Shown here: positions 23,501 through 35,220 of the stretch, piece by piece
Position numbering within the stretch: the first letter of the stretch is position 1
How the letters are laid out: every line of letters begins with the position of its first letter
From: Pipra filicauda
Lineage: Eukaryota > Chordata > Aves > Passeriformes > Pipridae
Length of the DNA: 64,000 bases
NCBI RefSeq assembly: GCF_003945595.2
Contig: NW_024104378.1
Location: 1,178,489-1,242,488 of the forward strand
Reading direction: 5' to 3'
Translations under genes and position numbers: made by a program
Notes under the pieces: generated by a model
What the model was told of the DNA's origin: nothing
What the model saw: only the letters and a program-made list of their open reading frames with translations
Databases searched by the model: none

Positions 23501-26500
23501 CGGCCTGAGGAAGGCTTCATTTTTCTGTGCCCTCACATCCCCTTAATTTTTTTTCTGCTTGATGTAATCCTTGTCAGATTGTCAAAAAATATTTCTGCAG
23601 TCAGCACTGGAGATGAGACAAAAAGCATTTTAAAAAATTGTTGAGCTTGGACAAAAGGACTGTGTGTTGAATTGCCAGTTTCCCATGGTAGAGACAATCC
23701 CCTCACTACCATCCTTCGCCTACTGCTAGGCACCCAAATGTTGTACCAGCATATGGACCAGAGTTTTTTCTTTGCTTTAAGGCATGTGGCTGCCACATTT
23801 CACATCCACACAGATACTATTATAAGCCCCCAAAGACGGCAGGACTGTGGGAGCAGTCCCTGGCCCCGTGAGAGTTCTGTGAGAAGGGCTTGGCACTGCC
23901 TGGGAGAAAGTGGGTTGACACTAGCCACAGCCTGGTGGAGAACTTGCCAACAACTATGCAGGCTGGATGATCCCATGCCAGTGCTCATGGCCATGTTTGC
24001 TTTATTATTACAGGCATAGTCCAAGAGCTCAGTTTTAACCACTGGTGAGGATGACCAAACAGAGCTGAAAAATCTGGACTCTGCCTCTCATCATCCTAAT
24101 TTTTAAGGAGAACAGCCACACTGGCAGGAGTGCTACCTCAAGGAGCAGTGCTGCCTGCTCCTTCCTAACAGCTAACCTAAAAGCTCTCCTTAAGAAGCCC
24201 CAAGGTGTCAGTTTCCAGCACTCTTAATATTGGCAGAAAGGAGATTGATTTTGGCAACATGATTTGCTTCCTGGGAGCCTTCAAAAGTATCCATCTCTAC
24301 TGACCATAGGGAGAAGACCCCCATTGTCTGAGGAGCAGAAGTTACCTTTGCAGAGCTGGAAGTGAAGTAGCAACCAATAAATACATGGAAGCCATGCACC
24401 ACTATCTTTTGAAACAGGCTGCAATAGCAGGCTAATGCCTGATGCTGTCTTATGCATTGGCACCACACTCCAGAACTCCTCTGCCTATAAAGTATTTTGC
24501 AAAAGACTCCCAGGGGGGTAGTATTATAAAATCAGAATGAAAGATGGGAAGAATCATAAATGGGAAAGTAGGTCAGATGCCAAAGCATACTGAGGCTGGT
24601 GACAAAATGACTGTTCCCATGTGTAAGCACAGCTCTCTGTAGCACAGCTAACTTCCAGCTTTGTTCAAATGGTGGAAAGTCTGAGAATGGCATCAGCTCA
24701 GCCATGAGAAATTTGGGACATGCTGTACTTGGTGAGCAGCACCTGGAATTGATTGGCGATCACCCACAGTGTAAAGGCAGGGTTGGCCTGGGAATTGTTT
24801 CCCACTAGTGCAGCTCCAAGATGCAAGTTCCCTTTCTGAGTCCTCGAAGAAGCAGCTGCATTAACTTGTTCCAACAGAAATGCTGCAGAGATGATACATA
24901 AAGGCATCTCATGGCAATATGTTCATCTCCTACCTTGCCAGCTTTGAGGAGCACTATGCTTTGAAAAGTCACTGACTGTGAAATTGGAATCATCCCTTTG
25001 GCCAAAAGAGAGGGTTAGCTGTAAGATGAGGCTATTCCTCTCGTACCTGCTGTTTTGGAGGAATGGTGGAAGAATTGGCCTGAGCTCAGACTCAAAGATC
25101 ATGATCCAAAGCTTACAGAGGCTGTCCTTGACTTCTGAGTAGGTTTTGGAGCAGGCACTTCTGCTCAAACTTACTGCAATTTGTAAGCAGAAGCGTCATG
25201 ACTATGCTTCTAGGAGCAGTTGTGGAAAGGGATTAAACAAGACGTAAAGAAACTTTAGGAACCACTAAGTTCTAGTGTGGTTTGCATTTTCTAGTGCAGA
25301 CATTTGCCAAAATATGTGAGCTTCTTCATCCAAAAAAATATTTGGCCCACCCTTTCAGCCCAGCAGACCTCCTGATTGGACAGTGGCAGGGAGTTTAGAG
25401 GCTGGAAGAAACTTTGCAAGCAGAGAAATGACAGACTAATAATTCAAAATTGTCCATCTGTGGATTTGCCCAAGAGCATAAATCCTCATGTTCTTTCCAA
25501 ATACACCTATTATAACTCTGACTAAGGGAATATATACTCTTTTCTAGCCAAAACAGCAACAATTTCCTGCATTTTTCAGGGAGATATCTTGAAAGATATT
25601 TCTGTTTCCCTCCTCTGCCCTGCTCTTCTTTCCTTCTAGTATCTCATACTGGTTTTATACAAGATTCTGTAAACAGCATCTCTGTATTTAATTAATATAT
25701 ATTAGTAGAAAAAAAGGATGCAACAGTACTAATCCCTAGTAAGAGGGAGACCTGGAGTCCAGACGGTCCTTGTTTTGATGGGAAGAACAGGTACCATGGA
25801 GCAGCTTTCCCAACTGCTCCAGACTCCCAACTATGAGGAGTCTGTTCCACATAATTTTTCTTTGTTCAGATTTCTCTCAAAGTGGGACCACAGTTTAGCC
25901 AGATTCTTGCTAACTGAGAAGATGAAACTGAAAAACATGCTTAAGTCTCTCTTCCATAAAGCAGCAACCAAAAGTGGGGACATATGCACAGAGAAGCACT
26001 CCATTTCTTCTTCTTCTTTTTTTTTTTTAAATTCCTTTTTAGTCAAAGCCATGCTTTGGGGTATTTTGCTCATATGACTTGAGATTTTTAACCCTTTGAA
26101 CATATGAGTGGAAAAGAGAGAACACTTGAGTTTTCCTAACTTTTCCCTTTCCATATTTTCTTAGTTATATCATTGATGTTCTTTTAAAGTGGTTTGCTCA
26201 GCAAAAGATACTCTTTTACAAAACCTTGTGTTGGCAAAAACCAATTTTTTTTCTCCTTAACATTTCCTCATTTTTCACTAGTTTGCTTTAGCAGGGATAA
26301 AGGCTTTGCTGAAGGAACGGAACTCTCTGTCACAGCCGTTCAAGCAAAAGGGGCCATATGAGTGAAATGGACTGGAACCTGGAACATCCTTTTCATGCTG
26401 GCATAGTTAGAACCAGCCTTATAAGAAGGGCTTTTCATCACTTAAGTAAGCAAGGCAGATGGAATAAGCTCAGGAATCTCACCAACTTCTGAGTGGTGCC

Positions 26501-27360
26501 AGTTTCACTTAGCTATTCTTAAAGTAGAACGGCACATTAGCAACTTTGAATTTTCTTCCATTTCCCTGTCCTTACTCTGTGGCTGAGAACTTCTTGCCAG
26601 ACCCACAAAGGTATTTAGGTGCCCAATTCTCATATAAGTGTCGGGCTTGACAAAGTGAAATCAAAACCTTTCATATCCTGACTAGCTATATCCTTTCTTT
26701 CTTTTGTTATTTTGAACTGCATTTGGCTTTTATGACCTTTATTTTTCAGAAGAGGATAAAACATTTTATCACTTATGAAAATGTGGTTACAATTTGTATG
26801 CGGCTCTATAGAATATTACTTGGAGGTGTAACTCTTGCCATGCCATTTTCTGAATAGTCTATTTACTAAGTGTTAATGTGAGTCCCAGCAGGGTGCAGTT
26901 AGTAAACTTATGGGTGTTTAGAAGTATTACATTAAAGGCTGTATTAAATGCCTGATCTTGCAATCAGAAAACATGTGACTAATTCTTGCTCATACAAAAT
27001 GTTTCTATTGTCAGAGCTATTTGGATGCAGCTTTGAATTGAGGGCATTGAGGCTGCTGCCTTTTTCAGACTCTGCACGCTGCTTCCACAGGCAGAAAAGG
27101 GCTGTGGTGGGCATTGACTGGTCCTGCATTGAGAGCAGGCTGGGCAGAACCAAACAACCATCCTTTTCCCCCCACACTGGAGCTGTTCTGGCTCTGAATA
27201 CAGCTCAGGTGTCTCAGCGACACCTAAGAGTAGCTTCATCCTTCACAACCTTCAGCACATTCCTCCCCAAAACGCAACTAAGACAGTTTTATAGATAAGG
27301 TACAGAGAGACTCCAGATATGGCAATACAGTATAGCAGTAAACCCACCACGTCTATATGT
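20599..27360. other. Non-coding stretch, no gene recognised
   Basis: Nearly 7 kb of unique sequence without a recognisable gene or a clear transposon. 21290-21530 has several GGTTTGGAGTTAG-like words that vaguely recall degenerate GT/G-rich tandem repeats, but no period holds. 22847-23254 and 23672-24019 carry open frames of 135 and 115 codons with no family resemblance. A TTC/T-rich tract lies at 26004-26028. Confidence 0.65.
26004..26028. repeat. TTC repeat running into poly-T
   Basis: Four TTC-type triplets followed by twelve T residues; a simple pyrimidine tract, purine on the minus strand. Confidence 0.85.
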
Positions 27361-27500
27361 AGATGTGTGTATATATATATATACACACGTATATATGCGT
27401 ATGTGTATGTTTATGAGCACATCTATGCACATGTATGAACTTACATGTATGTATATGTACAGATATATGTATATGTGTGCATCTATGTATGCACATGCTC
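27361..27500. repeat. Compound TA/TG/CATG microsatellite
   Basis: About 140 bases of alternating purine-pyrimidine steps: GTGTGT, then TATATA, then ACACAC, then mixed ATGTGTATG and ATGCACATG words. The core at 27365-27388 is a perfect 24-base palindrome. The 104-codon plus frame across this tract (27365-27679) translates to a Met/Tyr/Cys/His-rich string that merely reflects the repeat and is not a protein. Confidence 0.95.
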
Positions 27501-27794
27501 ACTCTCTAATGCATACAGGTTTAAACTCCCTAATTGCAGTTCTGCTGCTGCTGCAGTGCTCAGTAGAAGAGTTTGAGATCACTGATCCCACAAGAAATGC
27601 CCACACTGATATTGCTCTGGCTGCTTCTCTAACTGTGCTCTCAATCCCAGATTCACCATGTCTAACTAATGCCACCTGAAAATGAAGAGTCCAGTCTTAG
27701 ACTGAGATGAGTGACCCTTTCCATTTAACTGCAGAAAAAGCCCAAACTCTTGCTTAAACACATGAACTTTCGATTGCTGCAGTGAGGTGAGATA

Positions 27795-28031
27795 GGGGAG
27801 GTTTAGGTTAGATATTAGAAACAGGTTCTTCACCCAGAGGGTGGCTGGACACTGGAACAGGCTCCCCAGGGAAGTGATCAAGCCTGACAGAGTTCAAGTG
27901 TTTGGACAATACTCATGGGCACATGGTGTAACTCTTGTGGATGGTCCTGTGCAAGGCCAGGATTTGGACTCAGTGATCCTTGTGGGTCCCTTCCAACTCA
28001 GTATATTCTATGATTTTGTGATTCTGTGATT
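27795..28031 (+). mobile_element. CR1 LINE 3' fragment (+)
   Basis: A plus-strand CR1 3' end of about 240 bases. It starts within the segment encoding the last residues of ORF2 (TTCTTCACCCAGAGGGTGG, a hallmark word of avian CR1, at about 27824-27843). It runs through the 3' UTR and ends in a slightly altered octamer tail (GATTTTGTGATTCTGTGATT). It is severely 5'-truncated and encodes nothing useful. The part after AGAGTTCAAG has diverged from the canonical wording, so it looks older than the copy at 19679. Confidence 0.95.
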
Positions 28032-28049
28032 AGTCCTATTCCCAATGGC

Positions 28050-28140
28050 ATCTTTGAGGTCCACTGGAAATCTTTGCTGAAGCTGGACTGGAACCAGGAT
28101 TCCCATGGGCACACTAACAGCCAAGCCCCTGAGCCAGCTT
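28050..28140 (-). mobile_element. tRNA-derived SINE head, MIR-type (-)
   Basis: On the minus strand there is a perfect box A (TGGCTCAGGGG) and a near-perfect box B (GGTTCCAGTCC, plus-strand 28085-28095; 10 of 11 positions). Their starts are 41 bases apart, as in tRNA genes. The T stem pairs at four of five positions around TTCCAGT. The acceptor ends do not pair and the D stem is poor, so this is not a functional tRNA. The sequence beyond box B (AGCTTCAGCAAAGATTTCC on the minus strand) resembles the start of a MIR-like core. It is best read as an old amniote CORE-SINE copy, lying only about 20 bases beyond a CR1 tail. Confidence 0.5.
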
Positions 28141-28744
28141 TTCTTTCACATAGCGTGGATCTGCATATTTCAAACTGTAGTTATTCTTCATGTGAGTAAA
28201 ATTCCTGATTTTCTTAATTTAGACCTGAGATTAGTTTAAAATTAATTTTAGTCCATGGCCCTGCAACAGTTTGTGTTAATTTATATAGGTGTAGAAAAGA
28301 GAAAAAAAAAAATCAGAAAAGTCTACTCTTTAAATTCCTTTGGCTTTATATTCCTGAATTATGTCTGAAACACTCTTTACCATATCTTGATTATACTCCT
28401 TCATGATGCATGTCATTCATCATATGTATAAAGCCTGTACATAAAGCCTGTCTAAGATCTTTATTCTATCAATTAAACTAAAAGGTGGGAAAATCTAACT
28501 ATAGCCAACTTCTTTGCACTAATTTGTCACTATCTTTTACGTAGATATTCTCAATATACACCACACCTGTTGGCTTCATGAGCTGGAATCTGGAATTACT
28601 AACATTGATAAATAAACTCACCTGTTGTTTCATTGACCTCCTTTTTCTGAAATGTCATTTTACAGCTTTTACCATTACTGTCTGTGAGTGATGCAAAGTG
28701 AACAAGAACTCTCACATCGTCTTGGACATAGGCTATTTTTAATC

Positions 28745-28774
28745 TCAGGTGTAACATCATCAGGTGTAACATCT
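28745..28774. repeat. 15-base tandem duplication with E-box
   Basis: The unit TCAGGTGTAACATC(A/T) occurs twice head to tail with one mismatch in the last base. Each copy holds CAGGTG, the E-box bound by ZEB/Snail-type factors, and AGGTGT, a T-box half-site. Whether it binds anything is unknown. Confidence 0.85.
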
Positions 28775-29654
28775 TTCCAGTGTCACAAGTCATTTGCTGT
28801 CCCCAGCTCTCCTTGCTTCCAAGCCTGCAGATGGTGAACATGCAGAAGGGGCGTACGAAGGGGCAGCACTAAGGTAAGAGGAAAGGTTGACAATCAGGAT
28901 CTTCCAGCAGATTAAATATATAAAATAAACTGTAGAGGAGATCAAAAGGATATTTCAGATCAGCCTTTATAAAATAAAATGTTTTTAATGAAAACTGTAA
29001 TTGAGAAAACAGTTTTTCCTTAAGAAATGTCAGTATTTAGTAAGATACCAGCAGTAGAGAGTTAGTGCCAAGAATGTCTAGATTTTGCTTGGGATTGGAG
29101 TTAATCCTGTAACAGACCTGAATTAACATTTTTATTAAGAGCAGGAGGGGGGGAGAGAGCAGCAAAGAATGAAAACTCCAAGGCTTTGATCTTTCCTAAT
29201 ATTTCCTTGTGCACTCTACTACCCGTTGAAACTGCACAAACTTGTGGTTTTAATTGAAAAAGGACAGTACGTGCTTGTGTTTGTACGTGATGGCATTTTT
29301 TGGGAATCTAGGGGTTGTGATTCAGTCAGTGTGTTTGTAGCTATTTCTATGGTTGGCACCAGCTGCTTCTTTGCCAGTCTGGCACTGGAAGGGAGTCTCC
29401 ACCAGCAAAGAGCTCTGCTCTCAGAGCACTGTATGTCCCTCTTCTCATCCCACCACTACTATAACTACTCTATGAGCTGAAAAGGAAAACAAACCTGTCC
29501 CCAACAACAAGGGTGAGGATGGAACAGATAGGTCGGTCTTGGCAGGAATGCACAAAATCCAGGCTATGTCTTAGTTGATACAAGACTTTCCTGTGTCAAG
29601 AAGATTTGCTTGGCTAGAACTTTGGATATGATTATAAACAAAATCAAAGCCAAC

Positions 29655-29699
29655 CAAAAAAATAAATAAAATAAAATAAAAAAACCACCACCAAAATAA
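29655..29699. repeat. A-rich AAATA microsatellite
   Basis: AAATA/AAAATA units interrupted by a CCACCACC word. It could be the remains of a retroposon poly(A) tail, but no body is recognisable on its left. Confidence 0.85.
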
Positions 29700-30949
29700 A
29701 ATGAGCTCACTTACAGTAAATGGGGAATTACAAAGTGCAATATTTTCCAGACTTCAGGCTAGGAAAATGTGTGGGTTTTTTCCCCCTGAAATCTCCAGGG
29801 ACGTCAAGAGGATTAGCAGAAAGAAGCCTGGTTTTGTCTTAAAACAAGTGGCAAAGGTTCCCTGGTAGGTAATCTTTCCAAGCCTTGCCAGTGTTTCACA
29901 AAACAAGTAGCAAAGCTTACAACGGATCAATTAGTTCCCATTGCAAAAGCCCAGAGTCCACCTCAGAGAGCATAACACCATCTTCTTTTTTATTTCCCAG
30001 GTAACATTACTTGGGATAGGCATTTATTAAATTCATCTTTTAATTATGATAGGTGAATGCCAGTAAAATGATCAGATACTAAATATCAGACATACGTATC
30101 TATTTGGAAATGCCCTTAGAAGTTTCTTGTTGCTCCAGGCAATAATATAAGGGTGAATTAAATTCAACCTCTGCAATCAAAGACGGTTTAGTCATATTTG
30201 TAAGTAAAACCAATAGGCTATCCACTATCTCTGCAGATGCAAAAGGATTCTGACTGCAAAAAAGTCATAGGTTTTAGTGATTCATCTTCCTGTAAACAAA
30301 CTGGAAAATGAAGCTACTGCAGTGACCTTGGGATTTCCACCTATAGACATTTTATAAATATTTGGTGATACCTAAAATGTACTTTGAACATGTGCTTATT
30401 ATAATATACTGTACTAAAATGAAAAACAGAATAAACTCCAATTACTTCCTAAACATTTTGCCTGATCAATCTGGAACATGTTAAAAATATTTTAGGAATA
30501 ATTGAAACATTTCACACATTGAGCATTGATGCAGCATTCTTTTTTATATCTAAACCATCTGTGCACTACCCGGTTCTTGTCAGATGGGCACTGCGAAAGG
30601 AGTCTGCTGATTTGCTGGGAATTGTTCTGGCTGAGAAAACATTTGACCAGCATAACCACACAGGTCACGATTTATTAGCCAAGGCAGCACGTCACAGCAC
30701 ACAGGCAGGTATCCAACATGAAACTCACTTCAGAAAGCTGCAACCCCTACTGTTTTCCCCTGGAACCTAATCCAGAAAACATGACTTGAGGGAGGATCCA
30801 GCAGAGGAGTTGCATGATCTTTTGCTGTTTCATGGAAATGCTTTTGGAAGCTATTTTCTGTGGTAATCCATCATGAAATAGTCATGGAACAAATGTCTTA
30901 TATGAAGATCCCAATCCTTCAACTATTCTTCTCTTGGCTTCTCTATCCA

Positions 30950-31345
30950 CTCCAGAGGCCACTACAACAGTGGTCCTACTTCTGCCTTACACAGACAGAA
31001 TATGTCCTTCCCATTCCCAGACCTCATCTGTGTATTTCTGATGATCGTATTAGCCTTTTTAACCACAAAACTATTTTAGGAATTCATGGATAATTAATTA
31101 TTTGTAACAGTTTCCACAGTCCTTTTCTGCTTCCAGTGATGCAGGGCCCCATACCATAAACATAGCTTGTACACTTTTGTTTCTAAATATGAACCTGTAT
31201 TTGGCTGCATTTGGTTAGACCTAGCTTATGAAGTGAGACAGATCACCTTCACTCATGAGAGTACTGTCATTTTTACTGCTTCCAAATCTGTGTCAGTCAA
31301 AAAATGTATTAGCAATCATTTATGCGATATTTGTGACTTACATAA
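30950..31345 (-). mobile_element. Ancient CR1-type LINE fragment (-)
   Basis: Highly decayed, but several landmarks of the reversed ORF2 region of old amniote CR1 elements occur in the right order. These are GATCGTATTAGCCTTTTTAA (near 31044-31063), GTTTCTAAATATGAACCTG and GTATTTGGCTGCATTTG (near 31179-31213), AGACAGATCACC (near 31236-31247), and GTGTCAGTC with a following AGCAATCATTTATG (near 31290-31325). The last replaces the RT FADD box. Together they match the antisense wording of CR1 copies I know from birds, crocodilians and turtles. No open frame survives. Both boundaries are uncertain, and similarity may continue to about 31500. Confidence 0.6.
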
Positions 31346-34300
31346 AGATCCTGTTAGGTGGAAAGGAGAAAAGAGTGGTTTCCTTTCCAGAATGTCACCA
31401 CCCATTGATAATTGCCCATAAAATATCTATGTTTAAGTCTGGTAGGTACTTTTAAAAATGCTATTTCTTGAAATTTTGCAGTCAGATAACTGATTTGTCA
31501 GACTTCCATTTCTTGAAATTATTTTTCTACTAATAAAATCAGATTGATTTGACAAGTTTCAGCTTCCCTGAAGTCATAGTACTTGGCACAGATTTTTTAC
31601 TTCTGCCTTCAGTATACCCCATTTCCTATATGCCACTCCCAATGAAAGTCAGGCTAGTCAGCTTATATTTATTTGGGTTGTCCCTCTCACTTTTTTATTA
31701 TAGCATTCACTACCTGCCTAAAGAAAAAGTTCCTTAGCTGCTGCCTCAAGAAGTCTTGGGGACAGTTAATCCAGCCTTGCTGAAGAAAAAAAAAGAGGTG
31801 AGCAGACCTGCATTCTCCCAATTTACTATTAGATCAGAAAATATTTCATCAGCATCATATGATACTCATGCTTCCTCCAGCTTTGATCCACCAGAACAGA
31901 AATACTTATTGAATGCATCTGTCTCATAATGTCTCATTACTAGAAGTTTAACCATCAACATTTAGTAATGGACTCACAGAAATTCCTTTCATATCTCATG
32001 TATATTTATAGAAAGCATTTCTTGTCTTATGTGGGGTTTACTCTCTTTTCCCCTACACAATGTATATGGGGAGAAGCAGCTGGTTGGTATAGCCCAAGGT
32101 GATTAAAAGCTCAGGTTGTGAAGGCTCTGAGGAGGCAGAGCTTATAAGAACCAGTCTTGGGCTAAACCACACAAACACCTGGGAGCTGCTTCCATAGACA
32201 ATGTTCTGGAAGAGATTTTGGAAAGGCCTGTCTTACAATGTCAGGGCCCGATGCCAACTGTAAGGGTCTAGTAAACACACTTGTAAAAATACCTTTTTTC
32301 TTCCTTGTGAGCTGACCAAGTACTTTCTTCCTTATCACAATACCTGACCCAGGGCACAGGTTCTGTCAATGAAGCTGCTGGTTACATTGGTGGACTCCTG
32401 ACATCGGCAGAAGAATGATGATGCGAAAGAATGCCATCACCTCAGAAAGAAAGGGCAGGAAACACCATGACTTCATCTCATCTAACCTCTTATGTCCAGC
32501 CAACCATGATGACTCACCCAAATAGGCCATCTTGGCTCCAGACAGGACAGGTGATTGTCTCACTGCTGGCTCGTGCCTGGCTCATAGTTCTAGGCAGATG
32601 GTGTTCCCAGGGATTTGTTAGGAAAGCCAATGACTTGTCAGCTGCCACTAGGTCATGGAGCCCAAGACACAGCTGGAGCAGAGGGAGGAGGATCAGGAAT
32701 GTCTGTGTGAGGCTCACAGAGAAAAAAGACTACTGGGGTATGAACAGCACTTGCCCCAAACTTGAGGCTTCCCAACACTGCACACCACAGGACCTTTTGT
32801 CAGTTCATAGGGCAAGTGGCATGAAGGGCAGAGCTCTGGATGGTGCTCTGGATGATCCCTTATGGCGGTGTAGGTGTGGTGCACCTCACAGTCCACGCAA
32901 ACCTCTCGTGAAGCAGCTTTTCTGAGCAGCCTTGGGTGTCTCTGCAGTGTGGGACAAGCAGAGGCAGGTACGAGATGGCCGAGCACTCAGTACCATGGCT
33001 TTTTCCACATTTTTGGTAGCAGTGCCTCTGCAGCTACCCCTTCCACTGGAGCCCCACCAGGACCTTCTCAGTGACCCAGCAATGAACCACCTTCCAAGGT
33101 CAGGTTCCACGTACAGGACTGAGCTGGAAGAGATAAAATAAACCCAAATCCACCCATCTGGTGCTCACTGCAGGACCTCTGCCAGCATGGAGCTCCACTG
33201 GGATCCAGGCCTTACGTGTTATATTTTCTGCAGATATTCTTACAATTAAAAACAGGACTACAAAGGAATCTGGGAGGGAGCTCCTGGCAGCATGTTGAAA
33301 GCCCCTGAATAATTTTTTAAAAGAAGATTAATGTAACTGTTGCTGGTACCTCTAGGGAGAAGAACGGCTCCATTTTGCAGCAGGCTATAATTTGTAAATT
33401 GAATCTAATATTGCCACATAAATAATTCTGCAGAGATTAAATCTGGAGAAAGGTGTGAAATGAGAGAGCTACGGCTTCTAAGAAACAAATGCAGCAAACA
33501 CTTTTACAATCACTGCAAAGCATAATGTACTAACAAACATTTCTATTGTTCGAGTCAACTCTCTGCTAAATGAGAATAACATGCACTTTATATCACAGGG
33601 AAAATGCCAAATATTGCAATTTTTCTTCTGTTTCCTTGGAGCTAGCCTCTTTGGTCTCCATGTTGCAGTCTTGTGTTATCGTTCCAACAAAACTTTTGTG
33701 TCCTCAATGTATTCTCTATAAACTGTGAAAACTCCAAATTACTATGAAAGATTTGTATTTTCCCTGGGTGGAATTGAGGTCATGAACCTACTGGAATGCT
33801 TATGTGCATGAAAACATTACTGTCTCTTAAAAAAAAATTAGCTAAATGTAAAAATGTTCAGTTTTTGACCTTTCACCCCCTGACACCATGTGACATCCAG
33901 CAGCCTGTGCACTAGCCTGATCCCAGAGTGTGAGGTTTTATTGATGTTTGGGACACTCTCATAACATATTACTCTCTGTAAGTATTTATGTCTACTAGAA
34001 CTTATAACTAATAAAGGAAAAAATAGACCTCTATGTGCTGTCAAAGGGGTTAAAACAGTAAGTTTCTGAACTATTAGCTTAAATTTCATCTAAGGAAACA
34101 TTTCACAGGCAAGTATTCCTTAATGTCATCTTATGGTCTACAGGTTTCTCTTTTCCCTTGTCGTGTATCAGTCATCTCTGTCCTCATACCTCAAGGAAAA
34201 TTTCTCCTCTGGCACAACGGGGTAGCAGCTGGATCCCTATGAACTATGTTAAAGTCCGATCCCCTGCTCTGCTCCAACCCACTCAATACCCATAAAAAAG

Positions 34301-35065
34301 GAGAAAGTACATCCTCATTGGCTGTGAAGTGATCCAAAGGTAGTTTTTCGGCTTTGGCATGGACACTGCCTTGACTATCAGAGTAACCTATCACTGGGAA
34401 TAGAGTGTATAGAGAGTGATGACTGAGTTGAGTGTTGTACTCTTCATTCTGTTAAGTCAAACAGACCATCTGTGTTCAATAACATCACAAAAAGTCCAAA
34501 AGTTTCATAGGTCTTTGCCTTGTTTTGGGCAGCTGCCATGTTCTGGTTGCATTTTTTACTCCTGTCAAGATGTTTTTCAATACATAGCGCTTTAGGTTTT
34601 CTGATTAGAAATGCTTGTGTGCAGCCTCTGAAAACTTAAATTCAATAGAAGATGTAGATTCCATTTGCTATTGATATTTCTGGAGCTTCCTGAAACCTGT
34701 GAAAATATTGAAAATTTCTGACCTGAAACAGATACTTCTACAATTCCAGGAGATGACCATAATTTTTTTTTTTTAACATCTCAGAGGATGTCCCATCTTC
34801 TGTCCAATCTGCTGCAACCTAAACTTTATGATGAAAAACCTGGAAAGTGTTAAAAGAGTTATTGCATATAATACTTCACCAATCCCTTCGAATCTGATGC
34901 ACTCTAGAAGTTGCTTTCTCGAAAAATTTATGTTACTTCTTGTGAACATCTTGGATTTTATCTTTTTTTTTTTTTTTTTTTTAAGATGAAAACAAAACTC
35001 ATGTGGTACTCAGGCGACAGGCCATTTCTTTCTGGATTTTTTAAATGCTTGAAGTCCCATAATTT
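31346..35065. other. Non-coding stretch, GC-richer around 32.4-33.2 kb
   Basis: No gene recognised. 32370-33140 is GC-richer and has open frames on both strands, including 164 codons plus-strand at 32431-32925 starting with ATG. The translation matches no family I know and overlaps minus-strand frames of 67-90 codons. T runs occur at 34768-34776 and 34963-34982. The remainder is AT-rich unique DNA. Confidence 0.6.
34963..34982. repeat. T20 homopolymer
   Basis: Twenty T residues. On the minus strand this would be a poly(A) tract about 85 bases beyond the 3' end of the ancient CR1 fragment at 35066-35220. CR1 elements do not use poly(A) tails, so the two are probably unrelated. Confidence 0.9.
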
Positions 35066-35220
35066 ACAAACATGAGAACAGCTGTAGCAGGTGAGATGAA
35101 GGGCCTGTCCAGCCCAGTATCCTATGTTTAATAGTGTGACAAGACCAGAGGGCAAGAGCAAATGGGCAAAACAATGCATGTGATACATCTGTTGTCTCCC
35201 ATCCACCCACCACCTGCACC
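35066..35220 (-). mobile_element. Ancient CR1-type LINE 3' end (-)
   Basis: The words AACATGAGAACAGCTGTAG, then GGCCTGTCCAGCCCAGTATC, then ATAGTGTGACAAGACCAGAGG, then GTGATACATCTGTTGTCTCCC follow in the order of the inverted 3' end of an old amniote CR1-like family. In that family the sense strand ends with CAGGATACTGGGCTAGATGG and a short ATGTTCTTA-type tail. The 3' end is on the left. The fragment is non-coding. Its age is inferred from its many mismatches and from the family being shared with turtles and crocodilians. Confidence 0.6.

Larger units (their letters stand above)
28141..30949. other. Non-coding stretch, no gene recognised
   Basis: Unique AT-rich DNA. It contains a 15-base tandem duplication (28745-28774) and an A-rich AAATA tract (29655-29699). 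Open frames do not exceed 84 codons. Confidence 0.65.

Noticed and set aside
27365..27679. 104-codon Met/Tyr/Cys/His-rich frame
   Set aside because: Translation of the TA/TG microsatellite.
32431..32925. 164-codon plus-strand frame starting with ATG
   Set aside because: No recognisable domain, overlapping minus-strand frames of similar quality, and a GC-richer background. Could be revisited with PhyloCSF but not supportable as a gene.
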